From NCBI RefSeq assembly GCF_000425805.1, contig NZ_AUED01000012.1, positions 124,001 to 188,000 of the forward strand: a stretch of DNA of 64,000 nt, written 5' to 3'. The notes below the pieces were generated by a model. That model worked only from the letters and a program-made list of their open reading frames with translations. It had not been told where the DNA came from and searched no databases. This document shows, piece by piece, positions 38,793 through 46,765 of the stretch. Position 1 is the first letter of the stretch. Each line of letters begins with the position of its first letter. This stretch comes from Pseudomonas vranovensis DSM 16006 (GTDB taxonomy: Bacteria; Pseudomonadota; Gammaproteobacteria; Pseudomonadales; Pseudomonadaceae). Position numbers and translations under genes: made by a program.

Positions 38793-39857
38793 ATGACTGC
38801 CTTGAAGAACGATCGTTTTCTGCGCGCCCTGCTCAAGCAACCCGTAGACGTCACCCCGGTGTGGATGATGCGCCAGGCCGGCCGCTATCTGCCGGAGTAC
38901 CGCGCCAGCCGTGCCAAGGCCGGTGATTTCATGAGCCTGTGCATGAACCCGCAGTTTGCCTGCGAGGTCACTATGCAGCCGCTGGACCGCTACCCGCTGG
39001 ACGCCGCGATCCTGTTCTCCGACATCCTGACTATCCCCGACGCCATGGGCCAGGGCCTGTACTTTGAAACCGGCGAAGGCCCGCGTTTCAAGAAAGTCAT
39101 CAGCACCCTGGCCGATATCGAGGCGCTGCCGATCCCTGACCCCCAGAAAGACCTGGGCTACGTGATGGATGCGGTCAGCACCATTCGACGCGAGCTCAAC
39201 GGCCGCGTCCCGCTGATCGGCTTCTCCGGAAGCCCGTGGACGCTGGCCACCTACATGGTCGAAGGCGGCTCGTCGAAAGACTTCCGCAAGACCAAGGCGA
39301 TGCTCTACGACAACCCGCAGGCCATGCACCTGCTGCTCGACAAGCTGTCCCAGTCGGTCATCAGCTACCTCAATGGCCAGATCCTGGCCGGTGCCCAGGC
39401 TGTGCAGATCTTCGACACCTGGGGTGGCAACCTGTCGGCAGCGGCGTACCAGGAATTCTCCCTGGCCTACATGCGCAAGATCGTCAGCGGCCTGATCCGC
39501 GAGCACGAAGGGCGCAAGGTACCGGTGATCCTGTTTACCAAGAATGGCGGCCTGTGGCTGGAAAGCATCGCCGAGGCCGGCGCTGATGCCCTCGGCCTGG
39601 ACTGGACTTGCGACATCGGCGAAGCCCGCCAGCGTGTCGGCAGCAAGGTCGCCCTGCAGGGCAACATGGACCCGACCGTGCTGTACGCCAAGCCTGAAGC
39701 CATTCGTGCTGAAGTGGGGCGCATCCTGGCCAGTTACGGCCAGGGCACTGGCCATGTGTTCAACCTGGGCCACGGCATTACCCCGGAAGTCGACCCGGAG
39801 CATGCTGGCGCGTTCATCAACGCCGTGCACGAGTTGTCGGCGCAGTACCACCAGTAA
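38793..39857 (+). CDS. hemE: Uroporphyrinogen decarboxylase HemE
   Basis: The 354-residue TIM-barrel enzyme converts uroporphyrinogen III to coproporphyrinogen III in heme synthesis. The N-terminal signature [15 protein letters not shown] holds the catalytic Arg residues. [16 protein letters not shown] follows with the key Asp, and [17 protein letters not shown] and the C-terminal FNLGHGI are also present. It stands alone between two terminators. Confidence 0.97.
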   Translation: MTALKNDRFLRALLKQPVDVTPVWMMRQAGRYLPEYRASRAKAGDFMSLCMNPQFACEVTMQPLDRYPLDAAILFSDILTIPDAMGQGLYFETGEGPRFKKVISTLADIEALPIPDPQKDLGYVMDAVSTIRRELNGRVPLIGFSGSPWTLATYMVEGGSSKDFRKTKAMLYDNPQAMHLLLDKLSQSVISYLNGQILAGAQAVQIFDTWGGNLSAAAYQEFSLAYMRKIVSGLIREHEGRKVPVILFTKNGGLWLESIAEAGADALGLDWTCDIGEARQRVGSKVALQGNMDPTVLYAKPEAIRAEVGRILASYGQGTGHVFNLGHGITPEVDPEHAGAFINAVHELSAQYHQ

Positions 39858-39870
39858 GCATTGCTGCAAC

Positions 39871-39900
39871 AAAAAGCGCCCGGCCAATGCCGGGCGTTTT
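39871..39900 (+). terminator. Intrinsic terminator of hemE
   Basis: AAAAAG, then stem CGCCCGGC / GCCGGGCG with a CAAT loop, then TTTT. It begins 13 nt after the hemE stop. Confidence 0.92.
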
Positions 39901-39969
39901 GCTGGTTAAGGTTCAATTCAGCCTGCCTGGGTAATCTATCCTCATCGAAACCCAAACAGGATCTGGACC

Positions 39970-40317
39970 ATGAAAACCCGTTACCTTGCTCTGCTGCTTG
40001 CCCCTCTGTTCAGCACCGCCGCCCTGGCCGCCGGCTACACCGGCCCTGGTGCCCAACCGGTAACCACCGTGGCTGCTGCCAACGACGCTTCCGACGACAC
40101 TCCGGTGGTGCTGCAGGGCTTCGTGGTCAAGCAGTTGAACAACGATGACAAGTTCGAATTCAAGGACAACACGGGCACCATCACCGTCGAAATCGACAAG
40201 GAAGACATGCCGGCAGTGCCTTTCAACGACAAGACCAAGGTCAAGCTGACCGGTGAAGTCGAGAAGAAGCTGATGAGCCGTGAGATCGATGTCGATCTGG
40301 TTGAAGTGATCAACTGA
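39970..40317 (+). CDS. Periplasmic BOF-domain protein (YgiW/YdeI stress-tolerance family)
   Basis: The 115-residue protein has a signal peptide (residues 1-20, ending AALAA), then a single OB-like BOF domain with VVLQGFVVKQLNNDDKFEF and GTITVEIDKED. Family members are induced by envelope stress, metals or peptides in enteric bacteria, and ligands are unclear. GGATCT lies ahead of ATG 39970. It is a single-gene unit between the hemE terminator and a REP pair. Confidence 0.88.
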   Translation: MKTRYLALLLAPLFSTAALAAGYTGPGAQPVTTVAAANDASDDTPVVLQGFVVKQLNNDDKFEFKDNTGTITVEIDKEDMPAVPFNDKTKVKLTGEVEKKLMSREIDVDLVEVIN

Positions 40318-40322
40318 GAATC

Positions 40323-40373
40323 ATCGCGGAACAAGCCCGCTCCCATTCCGTGGGAGAGGGCTTGTTCCGCGAT
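40323..40373. repeat. REP pair after the BOF gene
   Basis: ATCGCGGAACAAGCCCGCT and its inverse AGGGCTTGTTCCGCGAT are joined by CCCATTCCGTGGG, giving an almost perfect 51-bp hairpin. The core has GGAAC where the other REPs have GGGGC, with the change mirrored on both arms, so pairing is kept. It lies between convergent genes. Confidence 0.9.
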
Positions 40374-40380
40374 TTGCATG

Positions 40381-41640
40381 TCACGCCTTGGCCGGCAACC
40401 GGCTCAAATGCAACGCCACCAGCAGCGCCACCACCAACAGGCTGCTGATGAACAGGCCTATGCCATTCCACCCCGCCTGATGCCAGAACACCCCACCGGC
40501 CGTCCCGGCCACACTTGATCCCGCGTAGTAACTGAACAGGTAAAGCGACGAAGCCTGGCCCTTGGCTTTGGTCGCACGCCGGCCGATCCAACTGCTGGCC
40601 ACCGAGTGCGCGCCGAAGAAGCCGAAGGTGAACACCAGCATGCCTGCGATCACCAACAGCAACGGTGTGAACAAGGTCATCAGCAGGCCGCTGAACATTA
40701 GCACGATGGTTGCCCAGAACACCTTGCGCCGCCCCAGTTTGTCGGCCAGGGCGCCGATTTGCGCCGAGCTGTAGATGCCCGACAGGTAGACCACCGACAG
40801 CAGGCCCACCAGGGCCTGGCTCATGTGATACGGCTCGGCCAGCAAGCGGTAGCCGATGTAGTTGAACAGGGTGACGAAGGCGCCCATGAGCAGGAAGGCT
40901 TCAAGGAACAGCCAGGGCAGGCCGGCATCGCGAAAGTGCAAGGTGAAGCCTTCGAGCAGGCTGCGCGGGTGCAGGGAGCGCGGGCGGAAGTTGCGCGATT
41001 CGGGGAGGATCTTCCAGAACACCACGGCGGCAATCAGCGCCAGGCTGCCGATCACCAGCAACGCCGTGTGCCAGCTGACGAAGTCGATCAGAACCCCGGT
41101 GATCAAGCGGCCGCTCATGCCGCCGATGGCGTTGCCGCCAATGTACAGGCCCATGGCCAGACCGATGTGTTGCGGGTGAATCTCTTCGCTCAGGTACGTC
41201 ATGGCTACGGCAGCCAGTCCGCTAAGCGACAGGCCCAATAAGGCGCGGGTCAGCAGCACCGCCTGCCAGCTCGGCATCAATGCGCTGACGATCGTGCACA
41301 GGGCCGCGCAGAACAGCGCGGCGACCATCACCGGCTTGCGCCCGATGCGATCGGAGATGGGCCCGGTGATCAAAAGTCCGATCGCCAGCATGGCGGTGGA
41401 CACCGAGAGAATCAGGCTGCTTTGCGCCGCATTGATGGAAAACTCCTGGGACAGCATCGGCATCATCGGCTGCACGCAGTAGAGCAGGGCGAAGGTGGCA
41501 AAGCCGCCGCAGAACAGTGCCAGTACCGTGCGCAAGAAGGCCGGGGTGCCTTTCTCGATCCAGCTTTCGGTAACAGTGACGCGAGCGTCGACAGCGGCAG
41601 GGGGAATTTCGTGGGCGTGTGGAGCAACAGCAGTTTTCAC
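40381..41640 (-). CDS. MFS transporter (YnfM-like efflux family)
   Basis: The 419-residue major-facilitator protein has about 12 membrane segments after a 35-residue polar N-terminus. The loop 2-3 motif is GPISDRIGRKPVM and the second-half repeat is GALADKLGRRKVF. Similarity is to drug or arabinose-type efflux carriers such as YnfM; the substrate is unknown. It diverges from a LysR regulator, the usual sign that the regulator controls it. Confidence 0.9.
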   Translation of the reverse strand: MKTAVAPHAHEIPPAAVDARVTVTESWIEKGTPAFLRTVLALFCGGFATFALLYCVQPMMPMLSQEFSINAAQSSLILSVSTAMLAIGLLITGPISDRIGRKPVMVAALFCAALCTIVSALMPSWQAVLLTRALLGLSLSGLAAVAMTYLSEEIHPQHIGLAMGLYIGGNAIGGMSGRLITGVLIDFVSWHTALLVIGSLALIAAVVFWKILPESRNFRPRSLHPRSLLEGFTLHFRDAGLPWLFLEAFLLMGAFVTLFNYIGYRLLAEPYHMSQALVGLLSVVYLSGIYSSAQIGALADKLGRRKVFWATIVLMFSGLLMTLFTPLLLVIAGMLVFTFGFFGAHSVASSWIGRRATKAKGQASSLYLFSYYAGSSVAGTAGGVFWHQAGWNGIGLFISSLLVVALLVALHLSRLPAKA

Positions 41641-41759
41641 GGGTGACCTCGGGCGTCACGACCTGGCAGGCAGTGAAAAAAGCATATAGCTGGCTAATGA
41701 TCATTTCCAATATATTGTTCGACCTGTTTAAGAGGTTTTACGACCTATTGGAGGCCTTC
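41641..41759. promoter_or_regulatory. Divergent control region of the MFS and LysR genes
   Basis: The 119-bp gap is AT-richer than its surroundings and holds a perfect palindrome, AATGATCATT (41696-41705), inside a looser dyad. A second AT-rich block (AATATATTG) follows. A LysR-type regulator gene starting here makes this the likely operator, but the exact T-N11-A site is not certain. Confidence 0.5.
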
Positions 41760-42665
41760 ATGGAATTGCGCCATCTGCGCTACTTTATCGCCGTGGCCGA
41801 AGAGCTGCACTTTGGCCGCGCCGCGCAGCAATTGGGGATTTCCCAGCCGCCCTTGAGCCAGCAGATCCAGGCGCTGGAACAGGAGCTTGGCGCGCGCCTG
41901 TTCGAGCGTACCAATCGTCGGGTTGCACTCAGCGAGGCGGGGCGACTGTTCCTCGAAGAGGCGCGGCAGGTGCTGGCGCAGGTCGACAAGGCTGCTGATG
42001 TGGCCCGCCGTGCGCAGCTAGGCGAGCTGGGCGAAATGAAAATCGGCTTCACCTCGTCGGCACCGTTCAACTCCAGCATCTCTGCGGCAATCTATGCGTT
42101 TCGCCAGCGCTTCCCGGCTGTTCACTTGAACCTCAACGAAATGAGCAGCCAGGCAGTAGCCGACGCCCTGCTCGATGAAAGCATCGAAGTCGGCCTGATG
42201 CGGCCGCTGGCGCTGCCGGAAACCCTGGTCGCTACGGAGCTGCTGCGCGAGCCGCTGGTCGCAATCATCAACGCCACACACCCGCTGGCCCACGGCAGTG
42301 AAGGCGGGCTGTACATGGCAGCGCTGGCCAATGAGCCGTTCGTGTTCTTCCCCCGTAGCTACGGCAGCGGCCTGTATGCGCAGCTGCTGAGCCTGGCTCG
42401 TCAGGCAGGCTTCAGCCCGCATTTTGCCCAGGAGGCCAGTGAGGCCATGACCATCATCGGCCTGGTGTCGGCGGGCTTGGGAGTTTCGGTGCTGCCGGCG
42501 TCCTTCCAGCGCATGCGTATGGAGGGTGTGGTCTACCGGACCTTGCTCGACAGCGATGCGATGACAGCCGTGTGGGTGGTACAACGCCGCCAATCGACCT
42601 CGGCGATGGCCCGTGCATTCGTATCGTTGCTCAGCGGACACGAAGCGCACCCGCCCAAGCCCTGA
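41760..42665 (+). CDS. LysR-type transcriptional regulator
   Basis: The 301-residue regulator has an N-terminal winged helix-turn-helix (MELRHLRYFIAVAEE, then AAQQLGISQPPLSQQIQALE) and a C-terminal effector-binding domain from about residue 90. GGAGG precedes ATG 41760. It diverges from the MFS gene, its probable target. Its stop lies 4 bp from the end of the convergent aryl-polyene operon, and no terminator is visible between them, so read-through could produce antisense RNA. Confidence 0.92.
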   Translation: MELRHLRYFIAVAEELHFGRAAQQLGISQPPLSQQIQALEQELGARLFERTNRRVALSEAGRLFLEEARQVLAQVDKAADVARRAQLGELGEMKIGFTSSAPFNSSISAAIYAFRQRFPAVHLNLNEMSSQAVADALLDESIEVGLMRPLALPETLVATELLREPLVAIINATHPLAHGSEGGLYMAALANEPFVFFPRSYGSGLYAQLLSLARQAGFSPHFAQEASEAMTIIGLVSAGLGVSVLPASFQRMRMEGVVYRTLLDSDAMTAVWVVQRRQSTSAMARAFVSLLSGHEAHPPKP

Positions 42666-42669
42666 AGCC

Positions 42670-43896
42670 TCAGTGCCAGCGGCGGAAAATCAATGAGGTG
42701 TTGACCCCGCCAAAGGCGAAATTGTTGTTCATCACGTATTCGTTGCTCATCGCCCGCCAGTCGCCGCACAGGTAATCCAGCTCGCCGCACTGCGGGTCGA
42801 TGTTGACCAGGTTGAGGGTGTGTACGTAACGGTCGCTGTTCAACATCTCGATGCTGAACCACGACTCCAGCGCGCCGCAGGCACCCAGGGTGTGACCGAG
42901 AAAACTCTTTTGCGAGCTGATCGCCATGCGTGGGCCGAACAGGCTGCTGGTAGCCAGGGTTTCGGCGATGTCGCCCTGCTCGGTGGCAGTGCCATGACCA
43001 TTCACATAGCCGATGGCCTCGGGCGCCAGGTTGGCGTCTTCCAGGGCCAGCTCCATGGCGCGGCGCATGGTCAGCTGTTCTGGACGGGTAGTGTGCTGGC
43101 CGTCGGCATTGGTGCCGAAACCGACGATTTCGGCGTAGATGTGCGCGCCACGAGCCAGGGCATGTTCGAGTTCTTCAAGCACCAGCATGCCACCGCCTTC
43201 TCCAATCACCAGGCCGTCGCGGCTGCTGTCGTAGGGGCTGGGGGTACTCTGCGGTGCATCGTTTTTCAGGCTGGTGGCATACAGCGCATCGAACACCATG
43301 GCCTCGGTGGGGCAGAGCTCTTCGGCGCCACCGGCGAGCATCAGTGGCAGGCGCCCGAACTTGATCGCCTCGTAGGCATAGCCGATGCCCTGGCTGCCGC
43401 TGGTGCAGGCGCTGGAGGTGGGGATCAGGCGCCCGGTCAGGCCGAAGAAAATGCTGATATTGGCCGCCGTGGTGTGCGGCATCATGCGTACATAGGAGTT
43501 GGCGTTCAGGCCTTCGGCCACCGAATTGAGCAACATGTTGCCGAAGGTTTTCATTTCGTCGGTACTGCCGGTGGACGAGCCACAGGCCACGCCCATGCGC
43601 CCGTCGCGAATCATCGGGTCGTCAAGCAGGCCGGCATCACGCAGGGCCTTTTCGGCTGCCGCCACCGCCAGGCGCGACACCCGGCCCATGCTGCGCAACT
43701 GCTTGCGGGTCCAGGCGCCGGGCACCACGAAATCATCGACCGGGCCCGCCAGGCGCGTGTTGAGCTCCTCGAAGCGATCCCACTCGTGCATCCGGCGAAT
43801 GCCGCTGCGATGGCTGGAGAAGTGCCCGGCGATGGTCGCCCAGTCGTTGCCCAGGGAGGTGATACCGGCCATGCCGGTGACCACTACGCGCTTCAT
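42670..43896 (-). CDS. Beta-ketoacyl-ACP synthase (ApeR-like), last gene of the aryl-polyene-type operon
   Basis: The 408-residue FabF-type ketosynthase has the full catalytic triad: Cys164 in SSACTSG, His301 in NGHGTATE and His335 in LGHTLGACG. It should condense malonyl-ACP with the growing chain. Start ATG 43896 overlaps the ketoreductase stop in ATGA. As in known aryl-polyene clusters, a second ketosynthase and a chain-length factor lie upstream. Whether it acts in initiation or elongation cannot be told from sequence. Confidence 0.9.
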   Translation of the reverse strand: MKRVVVTGMAGITSLGNDWATIAGHFSSHRSGIRRMHEWDRFEELNTRLAGPVDDFVVPGAWTRKQLRSMGRVSRLAVAAAEKALRDAGLLDDPMIRDGRMGVACGSSTGSTDEMKTFGNMLLNSVAEGLNANSYVRMMPHTTAANISIFFGLTGRLIPTSSACTSGSQGIGYAYEAIKFGRLPLMLAGGAEELCPTEAMVFDALYATSLKNDAPQSTPSPYDSSRDGLVIGEGGGMLVLEELEHALARGAHIYAEIVGFGTNADGQHTTRPEQLTMRRAMELALEDANLAPEAIGYVNGHGTATEQGDIAETLATSSLFGPRMAISSQKSFLGHTLGACGALESWFSIEMLNSDRYVHTLNLVNIDPQCGELDYLCGDWRAMSNEYVMNNNFAFGGVNTSLIFRRWH

Positions 43897-44624
43897 CAGC
43901 ACAACCCTCCGTTGACCGCCAACACTTGGCGGGTGATGTAGGCGGCTTCTGCCGACATCAGGAAATTGACCGCACCTGCGACTTCTTCCGGGGTGCCCAT
44001 GCGCTGGGCCGGGATCATTTTCAGCAGTTCGTCGACCGGTACGTGCTCATCGAGCATGGCCGTGTCGATCAGCCCGGGGGCGACGCAGTTGACGGTGATC
44101 TTGCGCTTGGCCAGCTCAATTGCCAGGGCCTTGGCGGCGCCGATCACGCCGGCCTTGGAGGCGCTGTAGTTGACCTGGCCGCGGTTGCCGATCATGCCCG
44201 ACACCGAGGTGATGCACACGATGCGCCCCGCGGCACGACGGCGGATCATCGGCATCATCAACGGGTGCAGCACGTTGTAGAAGCCGTCGAGGTTGGTGCG
44301 CAGCACCTGGTCCCAGTCCTCTTCGCTCAACGCCGGGAAGGCGCCGTCGCGGGTCAGGCCGGCGTTGCACACCACACCGTAATAAGCGCCATGGGTGTCG
44401 ACATCGTCAGTGAGGATGGCGGCGCAGGCGGCGCGGTCAGCCACGTCGACCTGCAGCACCCGTGCCTGCTGGCCCAACGCCCGGACCTCATCCGCGACGG
44501 CCTCGGCCTCGCTGCGGCCACTGCGGCAATGCAGGACCAGGTCGAAACCGGCTCGCGCCAGGCGCAGGGCAATGGCCCGGCCAATACCGCGGCTGGAACC
44601 GGTAACCAGGATGGTGTCAGGCAT
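43896..44624 (-). CDS. 3-oxoacyl-ACP reductase (FabG/ApeQ-like)
   Basis: The 242-residue short-chain dehydrogenase has the NADPH motif TGSSRGIGRAIA at residues 8-19, NAG near 87, catalytic Ser in ITSVSG, and YSASK near 150. It reduces the beta-keto group after each condensation. It overlaps the upstream dehydratase by 8 nt and the downstream ketosynthase by 4 nt. Confidence 0.92.
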   Translation of the reverse strand: MPDTILVTGSSRGIGRAIALRLARAGFDLVLHCRSGRSEAEAVADEVRALGQQARVLQVDVADRAACAAILTDDVDTHGAYYGVVCNAGLTRDGAFPALSEEDWDQVLRTNLDGFYNVLHPLMMPMIRRRAAGRIVCITSVSGMIGNRGQVNYSASKAGVIGAAKALAIELAKRKITVNCVAPGLIDTAMLDEHVPVDELLKMIPAQRMGTPEEVAGAVNFLMSAEAAYITRQVLAVNGGLC

Positions 44625-45087
44625 GGGGAGACTCCTGCGGGCCAGCTTCGCCCAGGTAGCTGGCCGCCTGCGGCGGGCTGAAAACGTTCAAGCGGGCCGT
44701 GGCATGAATACCCGGACCGTGCAGATGACATTCGAATACACCCATGCCGTTCTCGTCTTCGAGCGAGCGTTGGGCATGGATGTGCAGTTCGGCACCGGCG
44801 GGAAAACACTCGACGTTGCATTCGAACTTGCGGGTGCCGAGCAAAAAGCCCAGCCCTGCGGGTTTGCCCTGGGCGCGGGCGCGGCAACCGGCGAAGGCGG
44901 CAATGCTCTGGGCCATCAGCTCGATGCCGACCCAGGCCGGCAGGCTGCCGTCGAGGCGATTGAACAGGCCGCCAGGGCGCACGGTCAAGCGGGTCTGAAC
45001 CTGCTCCTCATCGAAGGATTCGACCGCATCGATCAGGATCATGTCGCCGGCATGGGGCAGAAGTTCGGCCAGGGGCCAGGTGATCAT
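44617..45087 (-). CDS. Hotdog-fold 3-hydroxyacyl-ACP dehydratase (ApeP-like)
   Basis: The 156-residue single hotdog domain has a LLPHAGDMILIDAV opening and a WVGIELMAQSIAAFAG central helix, marks of the FabA/FabZ-like dehydratases of aryl-polyene clusters. With the ketoreductase it would give the conjugated double bonds. ATG 45087 overlaps the upstream ketosynthase stop (ATGA), so the much longer open frame upstream is not used. Confidence 0.87.
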   Translation of the reverse strand: MITWPLAELLPHAGDMILIDAVESFDEEQVQTRLTVRPGGLFNRLDGSLPAWVGIELMAQSIAAFAGCRARAQGKPAGLGFLLGTRKFECNVECFPAGAELHIHAQRSLEDENGMGVFECHLHGPGIHATARLNVFSPPQAASYLGEAGPQESPHA

Positions 45088-46283
45088 GACGCGTCTCCGA
45101 GTATCAGGCTGACATTGTTGCCACCGAAGGCGAACGAATTGCTCATCAGTCGCCGCGGCCCTGCAGCGGGCAGGCGCTGGCTGGCGTCGATCAGGTTCAG
45201 TGCCGGTAGTTGCGGGTCGATCGCACCATCCCAGACGTGAGGCACCAGGCGCCCCTCGGGATTGTGCGCCGACAGGCTCAACCAGCAGAACGCCGCTTCC
45301 AGCGCGCCGGCCGCACCCAGGGTGTGACCGGTCATGGGTTTGCTCGAAGAGCAGGCCAGCAGGCTGCCGAACAGGGCATGCACGGCCTGGCTCTCCATGG
45401 CGTCGTTGTGCGCAGTGGCGGTGCCGTGCAGGTTCAGGTAGTCGATCTGGGCAGGCTGCAGACCTGCATTGTCCAGTGCCTTGGTCATGGCCTGCAAGGC
45501 GCCCTTGCCCTGTGGGTCGGGGGCCGAGATATGGTGCGCATCGGAGCTGGCGCCGGCGCCCAGCAGGGCAACAGTGGGACCTTCCCGGTTGGCGTCGCGG
45601 GTCATCAGGAACACCGCAGCCGCCTCGCCAATAGTAATGCCGTCGCGGTTGATCGAGAACGGATTGCAACGTTGTGCGCTGACCGCCTCCAGTGCGCTGA
45701 AGCCATTGAGGGTGAGCTTGCAGAGGCTGTCGACACCACCGCAGATCACGGCATCGCACACACCCAGGTCGAGCAACCGGCGGGCGCTCATCAGGGCGCG
45801 GGCACTGGAGGTGCAGGCAGTGGAAATCACATAGGCCGGGCCGCGCAGTTGCAGCCAGTCGGCGAGGAAATTGGCCGGGGCGCTGAGCTCTTGCTCGGCA
45901 TAGTCGTAGCCAGGCGGGAACTGTTGATCACGCAGGTAATGAGCGATACCGTCGCCCGCTTCGGCGATGCCCGAGGTACTGGTGCCCAGGACGATGGCCA
46001 CGCGCTCGCTGCCGTGGCAGGCGATGGCTGCGCGGATAGGCGCGATGATCTGCAAACAGGCTTCGTACAGCAGTTGGTTGTTGCGGCTGTGCCGTGACTG
46101 CAGTGCTTCCGGCAACGCCAGCAGCGCGCCTCGAACAGCGGCAACCGGTACGCGCTTCTGCGGTACCCAGCCCACTTCTTCGCGCACCCCGGCGCAGTCG
46201 CCGGCAAACAGCTTTCGGGCGACATCGGCCTGATCGCGCCCCAGGGCGCAGACCAGGCCCAGGGCATTGAGAAAGGCGGTCAT
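45084..46283 (-). CDS. Beta-ketoacyl-ACP synthase (ApeO-like)
   Basis: The 399-residue ketosynthase has catalytic Cys157 in STACTSSA, His286 in LHGTATAHND and His320 in TGHTLGAAG. In studied aryl-polyene systems the ApeO-type enzyme elongates the polyene together with the ApeC chain-length factor; that pairing is inferred here from shared membership of the operon. It overlaps both neighbours by 4 nt. Confidence 0.9.
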   Translation of the reverse strand: MTAFLNALGLVCALGRDQADVARKLFAGDCAGVREEVGWVPQKRVPVAAVRGALLALPEALQSRHSRNNQLLYEACLQIIAPIRAAIACHGSERVAIVLGTSTSGIAEAGDGIAHYLRDQQFPPGYDYAEQELSAPANFLADWLQLRGPAYVISTACTSSARALMSARRLLDLGVCDAVICGGVDSLCKLTLNGFSALEAVSAQRCNPFSINRDGITIGEAAAVFLMTRDANREGPTVALLGAGASSDAHHISAPDPQGKGALQAMTKALDNAGLQPAQIDYLNLHGTATAHNDAMESQAVHALFGSLLACSSSKPMTGHTLGAAGALEAAFCWLSLSAHNPEGRLVPHVWDGAIDPQLPALNLIDASQRLPAAGPRRLMSNSFAFGGNNVSLILGDAS

Positions 46284-46765
46284 GGCGGCGTCTCGCTGGG
46301 TAATGGGCTGACTAGATAACGCAGGCCCTGCCCAAGGTTCAAGGTGAAGTCATCGACTTCACGGTAATCGACCCGCCAGCGTTCGCCCAGCCAGCGCTGC
46401 TTGCCTTGCTGACGGGCATCGGGATAGCGCTGTTGCAGTTGTGCGTCGGGTGTCAGGGCAAACAGCAGGGCAGCAAACAGTTCCCGCGCCGCCGGGTTGG
46501 GTGGCAGCAGGCCGTCAGCTTGCCACAGGCCGTGGTCGAGCAACTGCCGCGCCTGGGGAATACCCAGCAAGTCGAGCATCGACCAGCGCAGGCTGCTGCC
46601 CTCTTGCTGGATCACCAGCAACCAGTCCTGGCGTAGCTCGGCCTGCTCGCGCCGGATGTGCAACTGCATCGGCAGCGCCAGTGCAGGCAGTTTATCGGGC
46701 AGCGGCGGCTGGCTGGCGCAGGCACTGAGCAGGGCAAGGGCAAGTGTCAGCAACAGGTGTTTCAT
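46280..46765 (-). CDS. DUF3261 outer-membrane lipoprotein
   Basis: The 161-residue protein has a short lipoprotein signal (MKHLLLTLALALLSAC), so Cys16 would be lipidated. The mature part matches DUF3261. This family recurs in aryl-polyene and related clusters beside MMPL exporters. No biochemical role is established; by analogy with LolB it may receive a lipid cargo at the outer membrane. ATG 46765 overlaps the exporter stop in ATGA. Confidence 0.8.
   Translation of the reverse strand: MKHLLLTLALALLSACASQPPLPDKLPALALPMQLHIRREQAELRQDWLLVIQQEGSSLRWSMLDLLGIPQARQLLDHGLWQADGLLPPNPAARELFAALLFALTPDAQLQQRYPDARQQGKQRWLGERWRVDYREVDDFTLNLGQGLRYLVSPLPSETPP

Noticed and set aside
44617..45759. Hotdog dehydratase as part of a 380-residue protein
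   Set aside because: The N-terminal 220 residues are Arg/Gln-rich shadow of the upstream ketosynthase. ATG 45087 at an ATGA junction gives a normal-length dehydratase.
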